A program made the position numbers and the translations under genes. This document shows positions 34,262 to 46,625 of a stretch of DNA of 64,000 nt, piece by piece; the stretch's first letter is position 1, and each line of letters opens with the position of its first letter. The DNA lies in the NCBI GenBank assembly GCA_951812925.1, contig OX638368.1:74124422-74188421 (forward strand), in the 5' to 3' direction. Source of the stretch: Calliopum simillimum (lineage: Eukaryota > Arthropoda > Insecta > Diptera > Lauxaniidae). The notes below the pieces were generated by a model. The model saw only the letters and a list, made by a program, of their open reading frames with translations, had not been told where the DNA came from and searched no databases.

Positions 34262-37200
34262 ATGGGATCAGTTGGTCGACCGATTTTAGTTGACCCAAAA
34301 GTAGTCAATGAAACAATTATCAAACACAAAGATTCCATCGTATTTCATAACAAAATTGATTCAAAAAATAATGCTATTTGGCAACAAATATCCATGGAAT
34401 TGGGAAGAAAAAGAACGGCTTCATCTCTATATACCTACGTTTGTGACAATAGAAACAATATAAAAGATTTGTTAGGTTTGAATAAAGAGCTATCACCTCC
34501 TGTAATAACCCATAATGCCTCTATTGGAAGTCAGACTGGTGATCCTAATTGCAGTAATACATCTAAAGATGGAAAATTGTTTGATGTTATTAAATTTGAA
34601 TTTACTATGGAGAAGTCGGAATTTATGAAATTTGTAATAACAAAATTCCACAGAAAAGGGATGAAAAAAGGGCAGCCTTACAAATGCTTGCGTCCAGGGT
34701 TATGGGAAGACATGATATCTTCGCATATTTATGAAGAAACAAAGTTGCGTTGCGGATTTTTGCTTAAATACCATCATCTAAGTTACGACCTTTCAAAAGG
34801 TTCTATTAAAGGTAGAATATTTTTAACGTAATTTTAAAAATATGAATTAGAAAGTAAAATGAAATTAAAATACTTTAATTAATATTTTGTTGAAGATACT
34901 TATTTTGCTTCAAATCTGAATGCAAGAGATAATTTTTTATACTGTATTATTATTTCGATAAATTTTATGCTGAATATATATTTTATTTTATGCAGGCCAT
35001 TGTTTCTGCAATAGTGACCTCTTTATACGAATGGAAGGTTCCAAAAAGTCTATTACGTTTCATACGACTATACAGATTGGTTCTAAGTTATGCAAAAAAA
35101 GACCTTTGCAGCAACCAAATAGAAAAAAAATTGGAAAGCAATTACAAACTGTAGCAGGCGAACGCTTACGTGCTGATATGGGAAAAGAGTTGATGGCTGA
35201 GGGTGATCCGGAACCTTCATTTATACCGAATCTCAATGTGCTTCGTGTAGTTGCAAATGAATTTGGCAATTCGTTGCATATGGATAAAGATCCTATTAAG
35301 GCTTTGGAGATTTTGAAATGTCAAAGCTATAGTAACATTATACACTTCATTGCACAACATCCTTTCTTTGTCTTTTACGACACCAGCCTCCAAAGGACAG
35401 TATATTCTAAGGAAGAAGATGCTTGCCTGTTTATTGATGCTACCGGTGGATTGGTTAAGAAGCTGATTAGATTCGATTTTTTTATACTTAGCTGTAATCA
35501 GAACTAAAGATGCACAAATATCGATAGCACAAATGCTTTCCGAAATTCAGGACACAGGAACAATCCAATATTGGATTAACCAGTGGATTAAAAAAGGAAA
35601 TCCACCACCAAAATAAACCGTTAAAGACTGTTCAAGAGCGCTGGTCACAGCGTTAATTAGATGTTTTACGGGTTGGTATTCCTTTAGTTTGAAAGCTTAG
35701 TGCATTTTCGAATTAAATTTTAAATTTGTTTTATTATTCACTTTATTCTATAGGCTACTTAACGATAGAAGATTACGCCGATAGCTATTTTAACAAAGTG
35801 CCAAAATGTTATATTCGCTATGATGTTGCCCATTTCATAAAAATATATTCCAGTTTTTTGAAAAATTAAGTACGTTTGGTGAGACAATTTTGGCTTGGAG
35901 TTATAGGCAAATTAATTCTTTGCTCAGACCTTCAAGAAGCAAGAGAAATTGTATTTTCTGCGATACTTGTTTCTAGCAGCGAAACGTGTGGATATGGAGT
36001 ACAAAATGAATTAGAAATTACACCCGCAGAAAAGCATAAAAGAATTTTAACGGAATATATAACAAGAAAAAGTTCAATTGACGAGCTATTACAGTCTTTT
36101 GAAAATGAACACATTGACGCTGAAAGAGATGAAGGCTCTCAAGAAAATATAGAAAATGAGTGTAATGAAAATATTGACGATAATTTTGAAAGAAACGCAG
36201 AGCAGAATGGGCAGAATGGGCTTCAAAAATTGACGAAGAGGCATTTTTAAAAATAAAAGAGGGATTACAAATCAATGCTTATTATGTGAAAAAGTTCCGC
36301 GCAAAGCTATTAAAAGATTTAAACCATTTGCCACTATTTTCATGCATTTATAGGGACCAATATGGTTTTGGACGAATTCCGGCGTCAAGTGCTTCAGTTG
36401 AAGGAGAAATTAATAAAATAAAAAACCATATTTTGACAAAAAAAAAAAAGAGTAAAACCGAAAAGTTACGAATTGACGAATTCGTCAAAGACCACATTGA
36501 TTACTTAAATGGAAAAATGAAATTAGTAGATGCGCAGCATAACATAAGGCTGGTCAGAAATGCTCATAACATTTCTGGTAATTCTCATTTTGACAAATCT
36601 GGGGAAGACTATAATGCAAACAATTATTTGAACAAAAATTCTCAATCGGGAAAAAAGTGTCGGGCGTGTCAATTAAATGATTTACCTTCTCAACATCATT
36701 GTGCTATGTGCTTAAAACCGGTACACATTATTGATGATTGTTCGTTTCCTTTAATAGCTGAGAAAACACAATTGTGTTTTGACTGTTACCATTCGAAATC
36801 AGGAGAACAGATAGTAGCTGTTAATGAAATTGAAGATTGGGGAGGTTTAGGTACATCGGAAAAAAATCACAAGAAAGATAGCAAAGAAGTCAGCAAATCC
36901 AAAAATAAAGACGAGAAAGAAACCAAACAAGAAAAGACCAAAAATCGAAAAGCTTTGTACTTAAAGAACGAGGCAGATCTAAGTACTGCAATGAAATTTA
37001 AACATTTGAAAATACCAATAATAAAAAATGGATCGTCTTCTGAGCTCAGTCCTGTTAAGATAAGTTCGAAACATTACACATTTCAATGGACTTGCGCACT
37101 TGATTCTTTGATTCAAGTTATGGTATATAATTTGTCTCATAACAACTATTTGAGAGAAGCAGTCAAAAACTTAAAAAGTAAATTTTTCGAACTAGTCGAA

Positions 37201-38143
37201 TACATGTTGACGAATGAAGTCAATTCCCACATTTACAGGCTGCGAGCACTACTTTATTTGGATGTTTTCAAATCAAACACAGAAGCGGATAAACATCGAT
37301 ACAAAACACAAAAAAAATTTGTGTTCTTGTAACATGCGATTGTACAATCAGGTATTTAATGTCCTTATTGTTGCAATCTTTTCCCAGTTACACTGAGTCA
37401 TCAATATGCCAAAATGGATGTTCAATAAGAACTAAAAACATAATTTTTATAACTGCAAAATCAGAAGACATTCTAAATGAAAAATTTGGAGATATTATCA
37501 CAAACTACTCCATTGTGGATCCACAATCCTGTCGCAGACCATTGCAAAAAATGACTGAATGCAATGGAAATTGTATAACAAGATTTGATAAAGCAGGTAT
37601 AATTTATAAATAGGGTTCAAAGAAACTCATGTCAGCAGTAAGAAAATTCGACATCTCATTTTTGCAGTCGTTTTTGAACCCTCATGCGAATTTCTTTATT
37701 CTGATCAGAACAAAATTTTTCCATACTTTCCAATTCTTGTAAACAATTTTTAGCACCTTACGACTCTCTAATTAAAATATGTTGCATAATTTACAAAAAT
37801 AATCAAATTAATTCATGTATTATTTCCAGGGGTCTTCATTTACATTGAAGTTATAGAAGAAAACCTAGAGATAGTTGAAACGCCAAAATTTAGATTGCGT
37901 CAAATTCCAAATTTTGTAGACTTTCGCGAGGAAACGTACAAATTAGCAGGAATCATCAATTATATAAAACCAATAACTACTAGTACAGAAAATGGCATTG
38001 GACATTACACCGCTATTTGCCCCTCGTCCAATTTATGGATTGAATTTGACGATTTCAAAACGACGATTGCAAATACTAATAGAAATGGTAATTTTCAAGT
38101 GAATCCTGCGATACTTATATATTGTAAGAATTCGATTCCGTAA
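34262..38143 (+). pseudogene. MULE-type transposase with C-terminal ubiquitin-specific-protease-like domain, broken
   Basis: The N-terminus (34262-34831) has a Myb/MADF-like helix-turn-helix candidate (IWQQISMELGRKRTASSLYT). A plausible intron 34812-34995 joins it to the next part. FIDATGG holds the first catalytic Asp (35436), KDCSRAL the second (35626), then a YDVAHF motif, and SSASVEGEIN the Glu (36400), the order expected of a MULE DDE domain. A cysteine-rich finger follows (about 36655-36800). The C-terminus carries WTCALDSLIQ (Cys 37093) and GIGHYTAICP with IEFDDF (His 38003, Asp 38048), which looks like the Cys and His boxes of a USP-fold protease. Breaks: frameshift near 35480, stop 35614, stop near 35867, frameshift near 36220, frameshift near 37310. 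Possible introns lie at about 35671-35752 and 37595-37829. Non-functional copy; function of the protease-like part is unknown. Confidence 0.7.
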
Positions 38144-38633
38144 ATTTTTTTAATTGTATATGATTCTTACATAATGTATAAAATATGCATGTATTTTTGT
38201 GAATTCAAATGTACATAAATGTAAAATTATGTGACTGTATCTATTTTCACAAAATTTGGAGCAATGTGTCGTTTTCTCATAAAATAAAAATTAGACTTCA
38301 TTTCAAAACCATGAATTTGTATTTTAAAAAATAAGAAAAGTTATAATAAAACAAAGAAAAGTTATAATAAAACAAATTAGTAACGATTTTGTAGCCGAAA
38401 CAAAGTACTGTTCTAAATTGGGAAAAAATTTTATTTAAATTTGGAATATATAAGTGAAGTTTGAAGGCTCATAACTTTTCATGGAAAACTTGTAGACCAA
38501 AACAAAAAGCATTTATAAGCTAATTGGGGTATTGGAAAACGGTAGTGTGTAAAATTTCAACGAATTATCTTGCTTAATTAGCCCCTGAAAAATATTTCCA
38601 TATACAAGCCTGTTCCATAATACACGTACGTGT

Positions 38634-38972
38634 GGCTTCAATTACTTTTCATTTAAAAGGGTTTTTGTTGAAAATGGTGAGTCACACGATAAAAAGTATT
38701 AGAAACTTTTGTGTGGAGAGTTACAGGTTCTACAAATAATATCGATTTGTATTTTCGAAAAAGAAGCCGTTTGGGAAATATTCGATAAAATCGAATTTAT
38801 ATACTTTTTGCGGTATTTTAAGAATTTTTCCTAAATGGTTACTTTTTCGGTAATGAAAATCAATATTTGTTGTAGATCCTGTAATTCTGCACAAAAGAGA
38901 TTCAATACTTTTCATCGTACGACACACCGTTTGCACCAAAAATCATTCTTAATGAAAAGTAATTGGAATCGC
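38634..38972. repeat. Small foldback at the inner edge of the right arm
   Basis: ATTACTTTTCAT at 38641 and the GGTGAGTCACACGATAAAAA phrase after it return inverted at about 38910-38965. A related palindrome sits at 58054-58410. The left arm keeps only its outer half, up to 33930. Confidence 0.7.
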
Positions 38973-41334
38973 ACGGATTTCGGAAGAGGCATGATAATAA
39001 ATAATGTCCGACCGAAGGTCACTTTTTGGCCGAAGCCAAAGCCAATTAATCGGTTTTTTTTATAACCTTCGGCTGAAGCCGTAGATTAATTCACTTTATA
39101 TTTTTATACCCTACCCTCAGGGTATATTAAATTTGTAGCATTATAGGTCATTTAGTGTTGTTCAGGCCAGAGATAACACACTAAGTGCCGATTTTGCATT
39201 GTTCAGATAAGCCTTAACTGGAATAGATTTCTTAGCTCGGAACTTTCATTTACTTAGAATAGTTGCATAAGTGGTTTTCGTACAATTTATATACTATTTA
39301 AAGGAATTTTCTTCTCACGGGTTGACTAGAACAAAAGTTCATACCTACTATTGGAAGACCAAAAAATTCAGTTTGGAGCTGGTTCACATGACACAAAATT
39401 GTCGGGCGATAGTTCTATTTGCCAATGCTGCATATGAGAGCGTACAGACGAGCGATTTGCTATCGACTGATTAAAAAATCTCATTCTCATAGCAGCCTCA
39501 GAGACGATCGCAACCCGACTCAAAAATCGCCCAACGGTCAATGCTCCATTGCTGCATACAGAAGCGCACACACGGCAGACTAAGCTATCGGTTTCTCTTT
39601 CATAATTCAACGAACGTCAAAACGTGCAGATATGCTTGATGCATTTTAATAAGATTAATGTCAATCAAAAGGTATTTTAACAGGTTAAAATGCTTGATTA
39701 TAAATAAATTTAACTGTGCGGTTTCAATACATTAATTTTTTATAAAATTGAGACCTTTTGTTTTCCAAAAACATCTGTTTTCCCCAAAAATGTGTAATTA
39801 ACTTAAAATTATTTAAAAAATGTGGAAATCTATATTTTTTTACTTTGAAGTATTTGATATAATATTTGCACCTGCTTTTTCTGTGCTGTTATTTTTTATT
39901 AATAAAAAAAAAATATGTAATCAAAAAATTTGTGTGAACTTTATTGCATTTATAAATAACAACAAAAAAAATTCAACGACAACCACTGTTTCGAAGCAGA
40001 TAGTCTCTAACATTCATTATAAAAACTAAATAAACAAAGATATTTAAAAAAAAAACCTTGGTCATAATTTTAGAAAAAATTAAATGCCTTGAAAATAGTG
40101 GTCTTAATTTAGAGGTTTCTAATACCAATATTGTAGCTTGCTAAAATATATTTCAGACATCATCAATATTTTTAAAATCATTGCAGGGGTTCCCAACTTA
40201 CACTGGCGTCCAGAAAAGATATATCAGCAACCTCTGTTGCCCATACCTCCAAAAAATAATTTGAGCCACCAGTTTCGATAAAGTATTTATTTTTTATCTC
40301 TAAAGCCCATCTTAGCAAAAAAAAGTTTTATTTCTGCACAATTTCCACGCCGTAATACCCTATTCTCACTTGCCTGGTTAATCAGCCTGAAATCAGAAAA
40401 TCTTGATAATCACAGAACCACGTTCACACCTTTTACCCGGATGAGTCATCTATAATTTCAATGACACTACCAAATCACGCCACTAATTTCACTTTTTTCA
40501 TATATATTTTTATATATTTCGTTTTTTAAATTTTTTTTAAAAACAATTGAGACGAACACATTTCTAATTTTAGCTTTAATTTGCTTTTTATTAAAAATAT
40601 TTAATTTGTTTACATTTTGCATTTGTCAAAAGAAAAGAAAATTTAAAAATTTCCCTGGGGTTTTTTGGATTTGAAGATGCCACCTGCCGATTTTTTGGGT
40701 TGAATGATCTAATTATTTAAAAACTAGCTAATCTTTCTCATACAAATCGAAAAGCTTTTTATATGGAAAACTATCCTGTTTAGTGCTTAATCAGTATTCA
40801 TATGGTTAACAAGGCAAGTGAGAATAGGTTTCAAGATAATTTCTTAAGCAATCTGTGAGCTATCTGCCAATTAAAAGTCCACACAAAATTTGGCACAAAC
40901 ACAAACCCGATTCAGACCAAATAGTTCAAAGACTATTTTGTCTGACGTCTGAGCCAGCTCTTAATAGGGGGCACAGACTAGCGATCATGTTCGTCAGTCA
41001 TATAACTATTTTGTGGTTGACTGATGATTGACGAAAAATAGCGGCCACACACGCAAACAAGAGAAAATTTGAGCAAAACTGACGAACTTGATCGATAGTC
41101 TCTATCGGCTTTAATAGGGTGTTACGGGCTGTTTACACTTCCGACTAAACAGTACGCAACATTCGATTCTCAATTGTCTGTCCCTTATCCCAGTGTTTAC
41201 ACCTACGATTTTCTGTCTTAAAACAAAACAATCTGAGTTTATGTTCGTGCGGTCCATACATTTTACGTAAATTAGAAATAGTTTTAATGTATTTATGCTA
41301 TAACAAGACGAGAATGTCAGTCTGCCTGGAAAGG

Positions 41335-42470
41335 CAGATTTTTTTTTATTTAAAGTCTTACGTTTGGCAATGGGGCATTAAAATAGCCTTTAATTAGCCT
41401 TTAATTATTGATTACTCACTTTAGTTCAAACTGAGTTTATTTGAAATTGCTCTACAAGCTTGAACTGAACCTAGCAGATTTTTTTTTTTTTTTTTTTTAA
41501 CGGAAAGCATTTTATTTGGCAATTGGGCATTTAAATAGCCTATAATTAGCCTATAATTATTGAATACTTTCTTTAGTACAAAATGTTTTTTTTTCGAAAT
41601 CGCTCTGCTAGCTAAACTATACCTAGCAGAATTTTTTTTTTTTAACTGGAAAGCTTTTTACTTGGCGATTGGGCATTTAAATAGCCTATAATTAGCCTAT
41701 AATTATTGAATACTTTCTTTAGTACAAAATGTTTTTTTTTTTCGAAATCGCTCTGCTAGCTTAAACTTAACCTAGCAGAATATTTTTTTTTTTTTTTAAA
41801 TGGAAAGCTTTTTATTTGGTGATTGGGCATTTAAATAGCCTATAATTAGCCTATAATTATTGAATACCTTCTTTAGTACAAAATATTTTTTTTTCGAAAT
41901 CGCTCTGCTGGCTTAAGCTTAACCTAGCAAAATTTTGTTTTTCTATTTTTAAATGGAAAGCTTTTTATTTGGCGATTGGGCATTCAAATAGCCTATAATT
42001 AGCCTATAATTATTGAATACTTTCTTTAGTACAAAATGTTTTTTTTCGAAATCGCTCTGCTAGCTAAACTATACCTAGCAGCATTTTTTTTTTTTTTTAA
42101 ATGGAAAGCTTTTTACTTGGCGATTGGGCATTCAAATAGCCTATAATTATTGATTACTTTCTTTAGTACAAAATGTTTTTTTTTCGAAATTGCTCTGCTA
42201 GCTTAAACTTAACCTAGCAGAATCTTTTTTTTTTTTTTTTTAATGGAAACCTTTTTATTTGGCGATTGGCCATTTTAAATAGCCTATAATTAGCCTATAA
42301 TTATTGACTACTTACTTTAGTTCAATATACGTCCCGTATGTGTTTTCTCGAAACAGCTCTGCTGTCTTACACTTAAGCTGGCAGAGCTTTTTTTTTTTTT
42401 TTTTTTAAATGAAGAGCCTAAAATTCGGCGTTTGGGTCCAAAATTAGCCTATAATTCTGCCATATTTTTT
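41335..42470. repeat. Subterminal tandem repeats, right arm (7-8 units)
   Basis: Inverted counterpart of the left array with the same unit. Poly-T tract lengths differ from the left arm and one unit near 42137 carries a single AGCCTATAATTAT instead of two. The arrays thus differ mainly by slippage. Confidence 0.85.
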
Positions 42471-42511
42471 TTTCAGTTCTGCCATTTTCGCTCTGCTAGC
42501 TTAATGTACCT

Positions 42512-43769
42512 TAGGAAACCGGCGTGGCAAGAGATCTCAAGTGAAAGCCAAATCTGTAAAGCTTACTGGGCGCAATGGCAAAGTTTGGAGTTGCATGATG
42601 GTTGCCTATATCGAATCTGGGAAAGCGAGGATGGCAAAATTCGCTCAAAACTGCTGGTTATTCCAAAGGCAAAATTTAAGGAGATAATCGAGGATTATCA
42701 CAATGGATCGAGTGGTGGACATCTGGGTATAACAAAAACCACAGAGAAAATAAAGAAGCGGTTTTACTGGGTAGGATGCCAAGAAATAGTTGCTGACTGG
42801 ATCCGCCGTTGTGACCAATGCGCAATAGCTAAAGGACCAAGGCGACGAACTCGCGGGAAAATGCATCAGTATAACGTTGGAGCTGCCTTTGAGAGGATAG
42901 CCATGGATATAGCTGGACCTTTTCCAATCAGCAATGCAGGAAATAAATACATCCTTGTGGTAATTGATTACTTCAGTGAGTGGCCAGAAGTATATCCCAT
43001 TCCCAATCAAGAAGCAAAAACAGTGGCAGACATTTTCATCAAAAATTGGATTTGTCGATATGGAGCTCCACTTGAGTTGCATTCCGACCAAGGACGAAAT
43101 TTTGAGTCGGCACTTTTTAAGGAGGTTTGTGGCTTGCTTGGAATACAGAAGACACGTACCACAGCATTACATCCTCAGTCCGATGGCATGGTCGAAAGGT
43201 TCAACCGTACTCTAGAGGAGCATCTAAAAAAGGTTGTCGACAAAGGACAAAAAGATTGGGATGAGCGTCTACCAATGTTTCTAATGGCTTATCGTTCGTC
43301 GATACACGATACCACTACAATCACGCCAGCAAAAGCCATTTTTGGTACGGACTTAAGGCTTCCAGCAGATTTGAAGTACGGAGTAAGCGTTGTCTCAGAA
43401 ACGACGCCTGCTGACGATTACATGTCGCGAAAAAGAGAAGAACTGGCTGATATACACGAGCTTATCAGGAGACGTACTCAATTGGCTAGCGACAAGATGA
43501 AAGCTCGATATGATCTGCGAGCAAATACTGAAGGGTTCAAAGAAGGTCAATTAGTGCTGCTACACAACCCACAACGAAAACGAGGCTTGTCCCCTAAATT
43601 ACAGACTCACTGGGAGGGACCTTACCGGATCGTCACAAGGATAAACGATGTTGTGTATCGAATCCAAAAATACCCCGGTAACAAAGGTAAATTAAAAGTA
43701 GTACACATTGAAAGGATAACGCCATATGGAGGCGACAGTGAATCTCTTGTTCGGGACGAACAAGTTTAA
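42512..43769 (+). pseudogene. pol: Gypsy element 2 integrase, separated by transposon insertion
   Basis: Integrase inserts the cDNA into the genome. After the repeated 9-bp target (42512-42520) the frame runs open to 43769. It has the zinc-binding HLGITKTTEKIKKRFYW and CDQCAIAK motif. The catalytic acidic residues lie in MDIAGPFP, LHSDQGRNFES and SDGMVERFNRT. The C-terminal domain ends near RIQKYPGNKGKLKVVHIERI. The purine-rich AAGAGGAGGGCAG follows directly as polypurine tract before the 3' LTR. This exon-like half is intact but cut off from the rest of pol by 12 kb. Confidence 0.85.
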
Positions 43770-43780
43770 GAGGAGGGCAG
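43768..43780 (+). other. Polypurine tract of Gypsy element 2
   Basis: AAGAGGAGGGCAG abuts the TGTGACG start of the 3' LTR, where plus-strand DNA synthesis would be primed. Confidence 0.75.
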
Positions 43781-44254
43781 TGTGACGAAAAATAACACAT
43801 GAAAAGAAACTTCACGCCATTTCGAGATAAAACCAGTGACGTCACGAAAGTACTTGACAGTGATGCCAAGTTTTGTCAAGAAACTATTAGCCGAAAGAAT
43901 CAACGAGATGTTGCCAGATGTTTCTCTAATGCAATTCTAGAACGTTCATGCGGGTATAAAAAGGAGCTGTTCATGAGAGTTGCAACGCAGTTGATTTTAA
44001 GCAATAAAGTGAAAGAGTTGTACACACAGTGCCAGTGCAAGTAAATAAAGTGCTAATTGTGATATTAGATTTTGAATGTAATAAATAGTGAAATAAACAA
44101 TTGTACCGTGTGAAAATAAACATTTGTGATTTAAATAAACCATTTTATAACTAAATAAAGTGTGTGTTTTTGATTGCTACACAATCCAGTGATCGAACTC
44201 AGAAAACAGTAAGAGGTTGTAATTATCGTCATAGAGACAGGAAATTTCGTAACA
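43781..44254 (+). repeat. 3' LTR of Gypsy element 2
   Basis: This 474-bp LTR begins TGTGACG and ends GTAACA, with TATAAAA at 43955 and AATAAA signals near 44090-44130. It is the uninterrupted copy that shows the empty sites of both CCCGATC insertions. Confidence 0.85.
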
Positions 44255-44546
44255 ATATGTTACTGACAAAAAAAAAAAATTATTAACTTCTTTAATTTTT
44301 CGGTCCGGAAAAATTCTGTGTTTGTTCTTGAGGTATACAACTCGGAAAGTAGGAATCGAATTGAAAAATCGTAAAAGTAGAGCGTTTAGGGCACGGTTAC
44401 CAGTTTGGTCTTTAAAGACCAAAAATGGTCCTTTTTTTCTTGTTGATCCGCTGGTCTTTTTTTTTTCTCTCTCTCTTTTGGTCCTTTTTGAAAATTTATA
44501 AAAAATTTAAACGATTTTGTCAGAAATATGACAACTTATAAAAACT
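44255..44546. other. Intron sequence, nothing recognised
   Basis: AT-rich, with repeats of the phrase GGTCTTTT near 44405-44485. No gene. Confidence 0.4.
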
Positions 44547-46420
44547 TTAATATATGAATGTGTTTTTTTGAAAGTGGAATAGTCCACTTTTTCATAAACT
44601 GAGATATCAAAGGGTTTGCGTACGACTCAATTTAAAAATATTGGCAAGCGTTATTAAACCGGTGTTAAGTGTTTACCACTGTAAATTAATCAAATTTTGT
44701 TATGCTGTAAAAATTTTTACAAGTGTACTAGAAAATAGTTGAGTTTTTGTGGTCTGAATGGACTTATTCCACTTTCATTTATAATAAATTTAAAAATTTG
44801 TTATACTTTTGTATGACTTATTCCATTTTTACTCACAAAATATTTCGTAAATTAAAACAAAGGAAAATTAAAACTTAGAAAAATGTTACTTTAAGAACTG
44901 TTGTTTTTTCTTTTCTTTTATTTTTGCTCAAGTAGGGCTCTGAAAATTAGTTACAACAACAACAAAAACAAAAAGTTCTTGTCGGACCTACTTTCGGATG
45001 TATAACCATCGGATTGAGATATATCTTTTATAAAAATTATTATAAGTTGGGAACCCCTGAAAGGATTTTAATAATATTAGTGTCATACAGAAGATATATT
45101 AACTTGCTACAAAATCAACCTACGAAAAATTTTAATCGGAGTAGTGGTTTTAGAAATATTGCAGATTTTCAGAAATTTTAACCATTTTTATTTTTTTAAA
45201 CCACTATTCTTCCAAAAACTGTATTATTAATGCATAATTTTAGTAACATATTATAAAATCCCAATTTATTTGCTTTCATTTGACATGTAATTTGTACCTG
45301 ATTTTCTGCATTATCATATTTTTTTAAAGGAAAACAAAAAAGTGAGCCAAAGAAATTTTCATGAAATTTAGGAAAACATTACAAGAACAACAATAATACC
45401 AACTACAAAAATAACAAGAACAGCAATAAAACAACAATAACAATTTTTTTAGATAGTTTTCGATTAATTCCGATTCCTGTAGACTCTTCCGATGTTTTCC
45501 AATAACTTACTTTTTGTTTTCCTATAAAAAAAATACGTAATGCAAGAAATCAAGTACAAATTACATGTCAAATGAAAGGTAATAAATTGAGGTTTTATAA
45601 TATGTTATTAAAACTATGCATTAATGATACAATTTGCAATCTCTTAAACCACGACTCGCATTAAAATTTTTTGTGGATCAATTTTGTAGCAAATTAACAT
45701 ATCTTTCGTATGACACTAATATTATTAAAATCCTGTCAGGGGTTTCCAACTTATAATAATTTTTATAAGATATATCTCAATCTTCCGATGATTATATCTC
45801 CGAAAGTAGCTCCGACAAGAACTTTTTGTTTTTGTAATTGTTGTAACTAATTTTCAGAGCCCTACTTGAGCAAAAATAAAAGAATAGAAACAACAACAGT
45901 TTTTAAAGTAAAATTTTTCTAAGTTTTAATTTTCCTTTGCTTTAATTTACGAAATATTTTGTGAGTAAAAATGGAATAAGTCATACAAAAGTATAACAAA
46001 TATTTGAATTTATTATAAATGAAAGTGGAATAAGTCCAATCAGACCAAAAAAACTCAACTATTTTCTATTACAGTTGTAAAAATTTTTACAGCATAACAA
46101 AATTTGATTAATTTGCAGTGGTAAACACTTAACACCGGTTTAATAACGCTTGCCAATATTTTTAAATTGATTTAAAAGCAAAATCTTCTGCATAGCAGTA
46201 GATGAAAAAATGGACTTATTCCACTTTCAAAAAAATCATTTTTGTAAAAATGTTTTTCATGAAAAGTTCTTTTGAGTAATTTTTGATGAAATCGTGGTCT
46301 AACGAGTCTGTAATTTTCAATATAAAAAGAGGAAATATATAGCTACCTATAACTACCATAAACTCAATTTTTCCAGAATTGGACTTATTCCACTTTCAAA
46401 TAAACCCATTCATATATTAA
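44547..46420. repeat. Foldback element, 1.9 kb
   Basis: TTAATATATGAATG at 44547 mirrors the end at 46420. Long arms follow, such as AACACCGGTTTAATAACGCT near 46131 against its inverse near 44654. The centre is near 45450. The phrase GAAAGTGGAATA recurs several times in both arms, suggesting the arms were built from repeats. No coding sequence. Confidence 0.85.
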
Positions 46421-46625
46421 TGACGAAAAGACGTATTTACCCATAAAAAATATTTTTATAGGAATCAAAGCAGAAAACTTTTACACAACTGATCAGGATT
46501 GCAGCGAACTGAAATTAAAACGAATATTAAAAATTTTTATGTTGAATTTTTAAATCAAACACAAAAAAGTTTTGATTTTGGAAGGGAAGACTTAAAATAT
46601 TTTTTTTTTTTTTTGTTTTTTTTTT

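Larger units (their letters stand above)
30479..42511 (+). mobile_element. 12-kb Mutator/Foldback-NOF-like transposon
   Basis: It starts AGGTACATTAAGCTAGCAGA and ends with the inverse, flanked by a perfect 9-bp duplication TAGGAAACC (30470-30478 and 42512-42520). The two arms, 30479-33930 and 38925-42511, are inverted copies of about 3.5 kb that look about 98-99 percent alike where read. The outer kilobase of each arm is a tandem array of about 155-bp units. The 5-kb centre encodes a broken MULE-type transposase. Long arms with subterminal tandem repeats and a 9-bp duplication match the Foldback (FB-NOF) plan of Drosophila; that affiliation is inferred from structure. Confidence 0.8.

Noticed and set aside
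32827..40029. Paired ORFs of 67-80 codons in both arms of the 12-kb transposon
   Set aside because: Mirror readings of the inverted arms without a recognisable signature.
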